Shown here: one piece after another, positions 6,382-13,539 of the stretch
Layout of the letters: each line of letters begins with the position of its first letter
Numbering within the stretch: position 1 is the stretch's first letter
Source: Elusimicrobiota bacterium
GTDB lineage: Bacteria > Elusimicrobiota > UBA8919
Length of the DNA: 37,663 nt
Direction: 5' to 3'
Assembly (NCBI GenBank): GCA_028718185.1
Contig: JAQUMH010000009.1
Span: 1-37,663, forward strand
Notes under the pieces: model-generated
The model's database searches: none
Told to the model about the DNA's origin: nothing
The model's input: only the letters and a program-made list of their open reading frames with translations
Made by a program: the position numbers and the translations under genes

Positions 6382-9045
6382 TTAATTTTTAAGTTCTTTT
6401 AAATCAGCCCAGTTTTTACCTACTTTTGCATCAACAATAACAGGGATATCCAGTTTTACGGCATTTTCCATCTCTGATTTTATAACGGGCAAATATTGTT
6501 GCAGTAATCCTTCAGTAATTTCAAATAACAAATCATCGTGCACCTGCAACAACATTTTGCATTTATCCAGCAAATTCTGTTTTTTTAATTTTTCATATAT
6601 TTTTATCATTGCAACCTTTATTATATCTGCCGACGTTCCTTGTATAGGTGTATTTACAGCAGTCCTTTCAGCAAAACCACGAATCTGCTGGTTCTGACTC
6701 TTTATTTCCGGTAAATATCTTATTCTGCCTAAAAGCGTTGATACAAAACCTGTCTCTTTAGCTTTAGCAATTGTTTCTGAAATCCATTTTTTCACACCTT
6801 TGTATTTTTCAAAATACTGGTCAATGTAAGTCTGTGCTTCTCGCGGTGAGATATCAAGTTGTTGTGACAACCCATACGCTTGTTGTCCATAAACAATACC
6901 AAAATTTATTCCCTTAGCCCGATTTCTCATTTCTTTTGTAATTTCTTCTTTTTTCAATCCAAAAACTTCAGCAGCAGTAGCTGTATGAATATCCTCTCCC
7001 TGTCTAAACGCATTACACAGTGTTATATCTTTGGTTACATGTGCTAATACTCTCAAATCAATCTGTGAATAATCAAAAGATGCAAATATGAATTTCTTAT
7101 CAGTAATAAATCCGCGCCTTATTCCTTTTCCCAATTCCGTTTTCACCGGAATATTCTGCAGATTAGGCTCTGAAGACGATAATCGCCCTGTCAAAGTAAC
7201 AGTTTGATTAAAAGACGTATGCAACCGTTTTGTTTCGGGATTTATTTTTTCTATAAGAGCATCTACAAAAGTTGACTTGAGCTTTGATATTTCGCGATAA
7301 TTTAATAAAACTTTCGGAAGTTCGTTTGTCTGAGCAAGAGTCAGCAAAACTTCCTCGTCGGTAGAATAACCTGTTTTAGTCTTCCGGACAGGATTTAATC
7401 CAAGCTTATCAAAAAGTATATATGCTAATTGTTTGGGAGAGTTTATTTTAAATTCTTCTCCCGCAAGAGAATAAATTACTTTTTCATATTCTTTAAGTTT
7501 ATCGGAAAATTCCAAAGATAATTTTTTAAAATATTCTTCATCCATCAGAATCCCGCTCTTTTCCATCATATATAAGATATTAACCAAAGGCATTTCGATA
7601 TCCCAAAAAAGCGGGAGCAATTTTTTGCCGGCAAGTTTTTCTTCAAGTACTTGTTTTGATTGCATAATAAAATCAGAACTTTCACAAAATATATTTTTCG
7701 CTTCATCAATCTCAATGTTCTCCACATTATCCTTAAAAGTATTTTTTTCTTTCTCGCCGGGGTTACGAAGAACTATTCCAAGTTGTTCTATAAAAACATC
7801 TTCTGACGAATTGTTTTTCTGAGACGGGTTTAAAACATATGATGCAATAGATGTATCAAAATATTTATCAGAAACAAAAATATTTAATTTTTCAAGTACT
7901 TCAATCTGAGATTTCAAATTATGGGTAATTTTTACAATACCGCTGTTTTCGAAGAATGATTTTAGGTAGTTCTTAACGATTTCTATCGGCAGTTGATTGC
8001 AAGACGTAAGTGTTCTATGCCCGATAGGTATGTAGAATCCTTCTTCCTTTTTAGCAGATATAGCTAACCCAACCACTAACTTATCAGTGGTTAAAGCAAA
8101 ATTAAATGAGAACTCATTTTTTGTATTTAGATAACCGGCTAATTTTTTAAGTTCCTCTTCTGTTAAAATTGTTTCATATTTAATTTCTCTGGCAGATGTC
8201 CCCTCCTTAACAAGTAACTTTATAAGAGAATAAAATTCCAACCGCTTTAATATATTAAGAAGTCTTGAATTATCAGGACTTTGTGGTTTTAATTTTTCAA
8301 AATCAATATTTATCGGTATGTCTTTTACCAGCGTTGCAAGTCTTTTAGAAAGTATCGCCGATTCCGAGTGTTTTTTAACAAGCAATCCCAACTTTCCGTC
8401 AATTTGACTACAATTTTTTATAATATTTTCAATATTCCCGCATTGTTTTATAAGTTTTATTGCCGTTTTCTCGCCTATCCCGGGTACTCCGGGTATATTA
8501 TCAGAAGAATCACCTGCTAAAGCCAAAAAATCCGTTATATTATCCGGCATAATATCCCAACCTTTAATAACCTCTTCTTTATCATAAAGAATATTTTTCG
8601 GTTCATTTAGAACCTTTATATTTTTATTGACAAGCTGAAGAGCATCTTTATCACCGGTAACAATCACTACTTCTAATCCATTGTTTTCTGCTTTTTGTGA
8701 AATGGTTGCAATCAGGTCGTCAGCTTCGAAACCTTCTTTTTCGTAAATTGTAATATTTAATGCAGATATAATCTCTTTTATGAACGGAAACTGGTTTTTA
8801 AGTTCCAAGTCGGTTTCTTTTCTGTTTAATTTATACTCTGAAAACTCTTTATGCCTGAATGTCGGGGCAGGATAATCCATACATACTGCAAGGTAATCCG
8901 GATTGTGTTCTTTTAGTATTTTAAGCAACATCCGGGTAAAACCATAAACAGCATTTACTGATTCACCTTTAGAAGTTGTAAGATTTTTTATAGCGTGGTA
9001 TGCCCTGTGAATATAAGCATTTCCGTCGATAAGATAAAGAGTCAT
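6382..9045 (-). CDS. polA: DNA polymerase I
   Basis: 887 residues. It fills gaps and removes RNA primers in replication and repair. The 5'-nuclease domain spans about 1-290 (TLYLIDGNAYIHRAYHAI, TGDKDALQL, GDSSDNIPGVPGIGEKTA). The 3'-5' exonuclease-like domain (about 295-470) has lost its catalytic acids: DxE of motif I reads Asn315-Phe-Ala317, and the 'LKYD' aspartate is Ser, so proofreading is most likely absent, as in Taq-type enzymes. The polymerase domain has motif A DYSQIDLRVLAH (Asp658), motif B around Lys711, Phe715 and Tyr719, and motif C VHDDLLFE (His836-Asp837). The usual Glu of motif A and of motif C is Asp in both. I start at 9045 (MTLYLIDG), with AGTGAGGA upstream; eleven upstream codons are repeat sequence. 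Confidence 0.96.
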   Translation of the reverse strand: MTLYLIDGNAYIHRAYHAIKNLTTSKGESVNAVYGFTRMLLKILKEHNPDYLAVCMDYPAPTFRHKEFSEYKLNRKETDLELKNQFPFIKEIISALNITIYEKEGFEADDLIATISQKAENNGLEVVIVTGDKDALQLVNKNIKVLNEPKNILYDKEEVIKGWDIMPDNITDFLALAGDSSDNIPGVPGIGEKTAIKLIKQCGNIENIIKNCSQIDGKLGLLVKKHSESAILSKRLATLVKDIPINIDFEKLKPQSPDNSRLLNILKRLEFYSLIKLLVKEGTSAREIKYETILTEEELKKLAGYLNTKNEFSFNFALTTDKLVVGLAISAKKEEGFYIPIGHRTLTSCNQLPIEIVKNYLKSFFENSGIVKITHNLKSQIEVLEKLNIFVSDKYFDTSIASYVLNPSQKNNSSEDVFIEQLGIVLRNPGEKEKNTFKDNVENIEIDEAKNIFCESSDFIMQSKQVLEEKLAGKKLLPLFWDIEMPLVNILYMMEKSGILMDEEYFKKLSLEFSDKLKEYEKVIYSLAGEEFKINSPKQLAYILFDKLGLNPVRKTKTGYSTDEEVLLTLAQTNELPKVLLNYREISKLKSTFVDALIEKINPETKRLHTSFNQTVTLTGRLSSSEPNLQNIPVKTELGKGIRRGFITDKKFIFASFDYSQIDLRVLAHVTKDITLCNAFRQGEDIHTATAAEVFGLKKEEITKEMRNRAKGINFGIVYGQQAYGLSQQLDISPREAQTYIDQYFEKYKGVKKWISETIAKAKETGFVSTLLGRIRYLPEIKSQNQQIRGFAERTAVNTPIQGTSADIIKVAMIKIYEKLKKQNLLDKCKMLLQVHDDLLFEITEGLLQQYLPVIKSEMENAVKLDIPVIVDAKVGKNWADLKELKN

Positions 9046-9047
9046 AT

Positions 9048-9160
9048 CCTCACTTCGTTCGGAAGCACGAATTGTCACGAATTTTATAACATCTCACGAA
9101 TAAGTCATCACAAATACTCGGGTTTATTCGCGACTTTCTTATTCGCGTCAATTCGCGCGT
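9048..9160 (-). repeat. 'cacgaatt' repeat, copy 3, between polA and motB
   Basis: Nearly identical to the copy at 1190 over cacgaattgtcacgaatt and the following cataacatctcacgaataag stretch. It then runs into attcgcg units. One end supplies the ribosome binding site of polA. The other end is read as the last codons (ARAN, stop) of the MotB protein, so the element has trimmed or replaced that C terminus. Confidence 0.75.
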
Positions 9161-9939
9161 GCCGGATTGTATGGTACTAATATTTCTGTTCCTTTCGGGA
9201 TATTTCCGTTAGTGTCTATTTTTTCTTTATTTAATTCGCGAATTTGCTGTGAATAAGTCTCGTTTCCAAAAAATCTTTTTGATATTTCAGAAATATTTTC
9301 AACATCAACGGTTTTATAGTAAATAAATCTTTCGGTCTCTTTCATATTTGTTCTTACTATTGTCATTTCTATTCTTCTGTTTTTTGCACGACCTTCTTCA
9401 GTATCATTTCCCGCTACCGGATGAAATTCACCATAACCGCGAATTTGAAATCGTTTAGGGTCAATACCACTTTTTATAAGTTCATTTGCAACACTCCATC
9501 CTCTTTCTGCAGAAAGATACCAGTTGTCTTTATATTTACCTCTATTCAGCGGTACTGCATCTGCGTGCCCTGATACAATAATAGTACCGGTATTATCATT
9601 TATAAACTTGTTAACCTCCGCAAGAACTTCTGTAAATCCGGACTTTAATTCTGCACTCCCTGCTTTGAATATTATATCCTGCTGTAATGTTACATTTATC
9701 TTTTCAGCAGAAACAGTAACAGCTCCATATTTCTCAAGGTTTTTTACAAGTATTTTCTGTTCATCTTCCTTTTCTATAACAGTTTTCGGCTTAATTGAAG
9801 AAAGCGCAAAAAGCATAAGAAAAAATATCATCAGATTGGTCATAAGATCGCCATATGACACTATCCAAAGATTAGGATCTACTTCTGCTGATTCACCGTA
9901 TCTTCTTCCAAAAAGGATTGATTTAGATTTTCTTGCCAT
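9148..9939 (-). CDS. MotB-type stator protein with OmpA-like and LysM domains
   Basis: 263 residues. A short cytosolic tail precedes one membrane helix carrying the ion-binding aspartate, Asp31, in VSYGDLMTNLMIFFLMLFAL. This is the counterpart of E. coli MotB Asp32. An OmpA-like peptidoglycan-binding domain follows at about 85-197 (FKAGSAEL, GHADAVP, RGYGEFHPV, AKNRRIEM). Unusually, the C terminus (about 207-256) adds a LysM-like module, ISKRFFGNE to KGTEILVPY, giving a second peptidoglycan grip. The protein should be the anchored half of a MotA-MotB ion channel in the inner membrane. AGAGGATTAT before the ATG supports the start. It is the last gene of the FliFG-MotA-MotB-MotB series. The final residues come from a repeat. 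Confidence 0.9.
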   Translation of the reverse strand: MARKSKSILFGRRYGESAEVDPNLWIVSYGDLMTNLMIFFLMLFALSSIKPKTVIEKEDEQKILVKNLEKYGAVTVSAEKINVTLQQDIIFKAGSAELKSGFTEVLAEVNKFINDNTGTIIVSGHADAVPLNRGKYKDNWYLSAERGWSVANELIKSGIDPKRFQIRGYGEFHPVAGNDTEEGRAKNRRIEMTIVRTNMKETERFIYYKTVDVENISEISKRFFGNETYSQQIRELNKEKIDTNGNIPKGTEILVPYNPARAN

Positions 9940-9958
9940 ATAATCCTCTGATTATTAA

Positions 9959-9981
9959 GCACCTTAAGATGGTGCAACTAC
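9959..9981 (-). repeat. GTAG-type REP hairpin between the two motB genes
   Basis: On the minus strand GTAGTTGCACCATCTTAAGG begins a stem with arms GCACC and GGTGC. Just beside it, attccatgtcaagcatggaat (9985-10005) is a second, unrelated palindrome. The two fill most of the 97-base gap. Confidence 0.7.
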
Positions 9982-10036
9982 CAGATTCCATGTCAAGCAT
10001 GGAATGACAACATCACATGTTGTTTCAAAAAATCAA

Positions 10037-10690
10037 CTATTTTTCCCAATAAACAATGTTGATTTCTATTCTCCTGTTTAATTGCCTGTGTTCTTCAGTA
10101 TCATTTGGATAAAGCGGTTGATGTTCACCATATCCCGCAAGAACCAATCGTTTCGGATCTATACCTTTATTTTGTAAAAATATTACTACGCTTCTTGCTC
10201 TATCTATAGATAATTCCCAATTTGACGAATATCTTTTTGTTATAGGTGTATTGTCTGTATGTCCTTCAACGATAACAGTATATGGTACATCATTTAGCCA
10301 ACTTGCAAGTTCTGATAGTGTTTCTGTTGCAGATGATTTCAAATCCGCTTTCCCTGAATCAAAAAAAATCGGCGCATTGAAAACTATCCGTATACCTTCC
10401 AAATCAGATTTCGGTTTTGTTACCGCTCTGAAGTTTTCCGGTACATTTTCTTCTTTTACTTCATACTTTGGTTCTTCTTTTACTGCTTCTACTTTTTGTT
10501 TTGTTATTCTTTCCTGAATCGATTTTGTAGCTTCTGTATATGTTTCAAATGAAGATTGTGATAGTCCCCAAAGCATAAGAAAAAACAGCATAAGGTTTGT
10601 CATAAGGTCGGAGTAGATAATCAACCATATAGATGAAGAACTCTGATCGCTATCATCTCCAAAATCTCTTATTTGAAATATTTTTCGCAT
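10037..10690 (-). CDS. second MotB-type stator protein
   Basis: 217 residues. One membrane helix has the ion-binding aspartate Asp28 in IIYSDLMTNLMLFFLMLWGL. A charged Lys/Glu-rich linker (about 50-95) follows, then an OmpA-like domain (about 100-215) with FDSGKADL, EGHTDNTP, AGYGEHQP and NRRIEINIVYWEK. Unlike its downstream paralogue it has no LysM module and ends soon after the OmpA fold. Two different MotB proteins beside one MotA suggest either a mixed MotB dimer in the 5:2 channel or two alternative stators. The ribosome binding site is weak. It is separated from motA by 130 bases of palindromic repeat. Confidence 0.9.
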   Translation of the reverse strand: MRKIFQIRDFGDDSDQSSSSIWLIIYSDLMTNLMLFFLMLWGLSQSSFETYTEATKSIQERITKQKVEAVKEEPKYEVKEENVPENFRAVTKPKSDLEGIRIVFNAPIFFDSGKADLKSSATETLSELASWLNDVPYTVIVEGHTDNTPITKRYSSNWELSIDRARSVVIFLQNKGIDPKRLVLAGYGEHQPLYPNDTEEHRQLNRRIEINIVYWEK

Positions 10691-10705
10691 ATAAAGTTAA
10701 TTTTT

Positions 10706-10810
10706 GAGATTGCTTCACCTTCGGACTGCCTACCGCCAGGCAGGTTCGCAATGACACTCTCTTTAGTCATTGCGAGGGATTCACGATGCTTGGGATAATG
10801 AAGCAATCTA
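10706..10810. repeat. 'cattgcgag/gcaatgac' palindromic repeat between motA and motB
   Basis: A composite of inverted units: gattgcttcac then gttcgcaatgac, and gtcattgcgag then gaagcaatct. The inner palindrome ctgcctaccgccaggcag lies between them. It fills the gap between the two stator genes and may fold strongly in the mRNA. The same family is found inside genes farther right in the window. Confidence 0.75.
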
Positions 10811-10820
10811 TTTGCGAATT

Positions 10821-11582
10821 TTATTTTTTTCTCATTCTATACGCAAGATATGCTTCCAATTTTCTTCTTAAAATTAAAGGTATGTCGCCGGATTGAATGG
10901 AAAGAATCCCTTCAATCATAACCTCTTTTACGAGAATTTCGGCTTCGGAAAGTGCATTAAGTTTCGATGCAATCGGTAAGAAAATAAAATTAGTGGAAAA
11001 TATTCCATAAAATGTCGCTGTTACTGCAATAGCCATTGAAGCACCCATTGTTTTCGGGTCAGCAAGATTTTTCAATACCTGAATAACTCCGATAAGGGTT
11101 CCTAAAAGTCCAAATATAGGTGCATATGCCCCCATAGTCCTAAAAACAGAAGAGTTTGCACTGTGTCTCCTGCGAACAAAAACGATTTCTGTTTCAAGAT
11201 TATCTCTGATTAAATCAGGCGAGAGCCCGTCAATTAACAGATGGAAACCTTCTTTTAAAAATCTATCGTCCATTTTTAAAATATCATCCTGCAATGAATC
11301 AATACCAGTTCGTTTTGATTTTTCACAAAGAGTTATCAATGTATTTATTACTACTTCCGGACGCTGTTTAGTCTTATAAGAAAAAATAGTAAAAAATGAA
11401 GCTCTTATCGAACTTTTTAACTGTGCATATGGAACTGAAATGAGTGTTGAAGCAAAAGTACCTCCAAAAACAAGTATAGCAGCATACTTATCAAAAATTA
11501 TATTCATAATCCCACCATGCTGCATCACTATATAAACAGTTCCAACTCCCATAGCCAGACCAAGTAATGTTAAAATATCCAT
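10821..11582 (-). CDS. MotA-type stator channel protein
   Basis: 253 residues with the four-helix MotA/PomA layout: helices near 1-20 and 33-52, a large cytosolic loop, then helices near 150-170 and 183-206. The functional prolines are kept, Pro155 in YAPIFGLLGTLIGVI and Pro203 in FLPIASKL, and the C-terminal GDIPLILRRKLEAYL is typical. In the loop that touches FliG in flagellar motors, the position of E. coli Arg90 is Lys90 and that of Glu98 is Gln98 (KSKRTGIDSLQDDI). It would form the ion-conducting pentamer around MotB helices in the inner membrane. It lies between the FliF-FliG fusion gene and the two motB genes, all on one strand. Confidence 0.92.
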   Translation of the reverse strand: MDILTLLGLAMGVGTVYIVMQHGGIMNIIFDKYAAILVFGGTFASTLISVPYAQLKSSIRASFFTIFSYKTKQRPEVVINTLITLCEKSKRTGIDSLQDDILKMDDRFLKEGFHLLIDGLSPDLIRDNLETEIVFVRRRHSANSSVFRTMGAYAPIFGLLGTLIGVIQVLKNLADPKTMGASMAIAVTATFYGIFSTNFIFLPIASKLNALSEAEILVKEVMIEGILSIQSGDIPLILRRKLEAYLAYRMRKK

Positions 11583-11645
11583 AGTAATTAACCAATCAAA
11601 GATTTAAGATTCTTACTTCTTTAATCTTCCAATCTTCAATTGTCT

Positions 11646-13295
11646 CTAACCTCCTCGCTCTTTTTTTAATCGTTCTTTTATTCTTGCAAGCCGTTCATCT
11701 CTGGTTTCAGTTTTCATATCATCCGCATCTGATTTAGTTTCCGGTTCTAACTCATGTTTTGCTACATTTGAAACATTTTCTTCTATTATTTCGGTCTTTA
11801 CAATCGTAATTCTTCCTTCATCTCTAAGTTTTCGCATTGTCATTATAATCTTTCTCTCTTCTTCATCAATCTTAACCGGAGAAACCATTTGATTAAGGTC
11901 TATTTCCTGCTTTAACATTTCAGCAGCTCCGGAAGGCAGCATTTTCAGGATTTTCTCACGGGTAACATCTTTTGCTGCTTTCAGCCCTATTGCCCATGAC
12001 GGAAGCGGAATCTCTCTGAAAACCGTTCTTAATTCTGTAGGGTCAATAAAATATAAATCATTTATATCAAGAAGCTGTGATTTAACATGTGCCGCTAATT
12101 CGGGATTTGATAACGTAAGAGAAGATAAAATATTCTCACGGGTTTTTTTATCTGATCTTTCACATAATTCTATAACCTGAGCAGTACCGCCTATTAAATA
12201 GTCAATTTTCTTTTTAAGCTCTAATTCCATCATTTCCACATCATCAGGCTCAAGTTGTTTTACATTTACAAGTTCCATTGCAACCCTTGCCTGTATTTCC
12301 GGAGCTAATTGCGACATAACAAAAGACGCCCAATCTCTTCTTAAATAACTTAAAACGAGAGCAATCCTATCCGGTGTTTCATCTTTTAAAAGATAAGCAA
12401 GATTTTTTATATTTCCTTCACTTATGAACGGAAAAAGACTGGGTCTTACTGACTTACTGTCATCAAGCGACATTATCAAGTTACCACTCATACCACCACC
12501 ACCGCCGGAAGATTGCTGTTGTGGTTGCCGGTTTACCATATTTTCCGGCATCTGAAGTTGTGTCGGCGGCGGTTTTACAGCGAGCGTCCTTAAAAGATGC
12601 TTAAAAAATATATTGAGCGGACCAAATAAGAAAAAAGCAAAAAGCATAATTCCCATAAACCAAATCATTGATTGTAAATTCAAAAAAGCCTGCCACCAAT
12701 ATGTTTGCTTTTTATAAAATTCAGTTTTTTCAACTAATAACGTATCACCTCTATCAACGTTGATATCAACAAGCCCTGTTATTACTTTTTTAGCTTCTGA
12801 AACAATACCTTCCGGAACATTTTTATCAAATTTAATTATAATTGTTATTTTTTTTATAAATTGCCTTAAAACATCGGATTCTCTGTTAGCAGAAGGCATT
12901 ATTACCTGAACAGGAGATTGTTGTATGTTTTCCTGTTCTCCAAGATTTTTCTTTGTCGGGACACCCGGCAGAATATAATCCTTAGTTGTTTTCCTGGGTT
13001 CCTGAACCTGCAGTTGTTCTATCTGCATTTGCTCTCCTGCTTTTAAATTACCTGCTTGTTCAACAATCGGTTCTATATTAACTATAACGATGAAATCCTG
13101 AGAACTTAAAAGTTTTGAAAGTGCTTCTGTTATTCTTTTTTCAATATTTGTCTCTAATGTGAGTTTTTCACGGTCAATATTATTATCTACTCCGTGACTA
13201 AAATCATGAATCATGAAGCATGAAGCAAGAAGCAAAAAAATAATCGCGGATATTTTCCAATTTCTATTTTTTTGCTTAAGTAAGATATTTATCAT
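11646..13295 (-). CDS. FliF-FliG fusion: membrane ring plus rotor protein
   Basis: 549 residues. Helix 1 (about 13-33) is a signal anchor. The periplasmic part (34-205) contains FliF-like pieces: EKRITEALSKLLSSQDFIVI at 52-71 and the late FliF segment at about 145-193, ending in VDRGDTLLVEKTEF. Helix 2 is about 206-230. After a Gln/Gly-rich linker (240-280) comes FliG middle and C-terminal domains at about 287-500: FPFISEGN, ETPDRIALVLSYL (EHPQ-type motif altered), the Gly-Gly of YLIGG, FREIPL and SGAAEMLKQEI. The FliG N-terminal domain, which normally binds FliF, is missing and is replaced by the covalent link. FliF ring-building domains 1 and 2 also seem absent. The last 50 residues are charged. 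This would be a minimal rotor for the adjacent MotA/MotB stators. Confidence 0.88.
   Translation of the reverse strand: MINILLKQKNRNWKISAIIFLLLASCFMIHDFSHGVDNNIDREKLTLETNIEKRITEALSKLLSSQDFIVIVNIEPIVEQAGNLKAGEQMQIEQLQVQEPRKTTKDYILPGVPTKKNLGEQENIQQSPVQVIMPSANRESDVLRQFIKKITIIIKFDKNVPEGIVSEAKKVITGLVDINVDRGDTLLVEKTEFYKKQTYWWQAFLNLQSMIWFMGIMLFAFFLFGPLNIFFKHLLRTLAVKPPPTQLQMPENMVNRQPQQQSSGGGGGMSGNLIMSLDDSKSVRPSLFPFISEGNIKNLAYLLKDETPDRIALVLSYLRRDWASFVMSQLAPEIQARVAMELVNVKQLEPDDVEMMELELKKKIDYLIGGTAQVIELCERSDKKTRENILSSLTLSNPELAAHVKSQLLDINDLYFIDPTELRTVFREIPLPSWAIGLKAAKDVTREKILKMLPSGAAEMLKQEIDLNQMVSPVKIDEEERKIIMTMRKLRDEGRITIVKTEIIEENVSNVAKHELEPETKSDADDMKTETRDERLARIKERLKKERGG
13203..13238 (-). repeat. heptamer repeat in the FliF-FliG signal anchor
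   Basis: Imperfect 7-mers (catgaat, catgaag, caagaag) are read in frame as LLLASCFMIHDF, the end of the first membrane helix. Confidence 0.7.
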
Positions 13296-13333
13296 TTTAT
13301 TTTAATACCCGCCCTTTGGCGTATTTTATTAGG

Positions 13334-13421
13334 GCACCGCAAGGCGGTGCGGCTACATAATTACGGAAGCAGTGTGGAACCGTAGGTCCCGCATATTTGT
13401 TGTGCGGGACTCTGCCGCTAC
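13334..13421 (-). repeat. pair of GTAG-type REP hairpins upstream of the FliF-FliG gene
   Basis: Two palindromes in the same orientation. 13334-13356 has arms GCACCGC/GCGGTGC. 13385-13421 has arms GTCCCGCA/TGCGGGAC around an AT-rich loop. On the minus strand each begins with GTAGC. A further palindrome (ccactgaatctttggcggg, about 13459-13477) follows. Together they fill the 244-base gap to the PorV-like gene, in which I see no gene. Confidence 0.8.
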
Positions 13422-13539
13422 ATACTTGACTTTCGACATTGGACATCGGACTTCGCCCTCCACTGAATCTTTGGCGGGCAGGGACTTCAGACGCCTTTGC
13501 CACACTCAATTTTACTTTTTTAACCGCTTTTTGTCAACT

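Noticed and set aside
9148-13295. Motor genes as part of an ordinary flagellar operon
   Set aside because: No other flagellar gene is within the window on either side; neighbours are polA and outer-membrane proteins. A flagellar locus elsewhere cannot be excluded.
13297-13509. Minus-strand 70-codon frame in the REP-containing gap
   Set aside because: It consists of REP and other palindromic repeat sequence; an almost identical peptide segment (VPHNKYAGPT) appears at 30.7 kb only because the same repeat is there.
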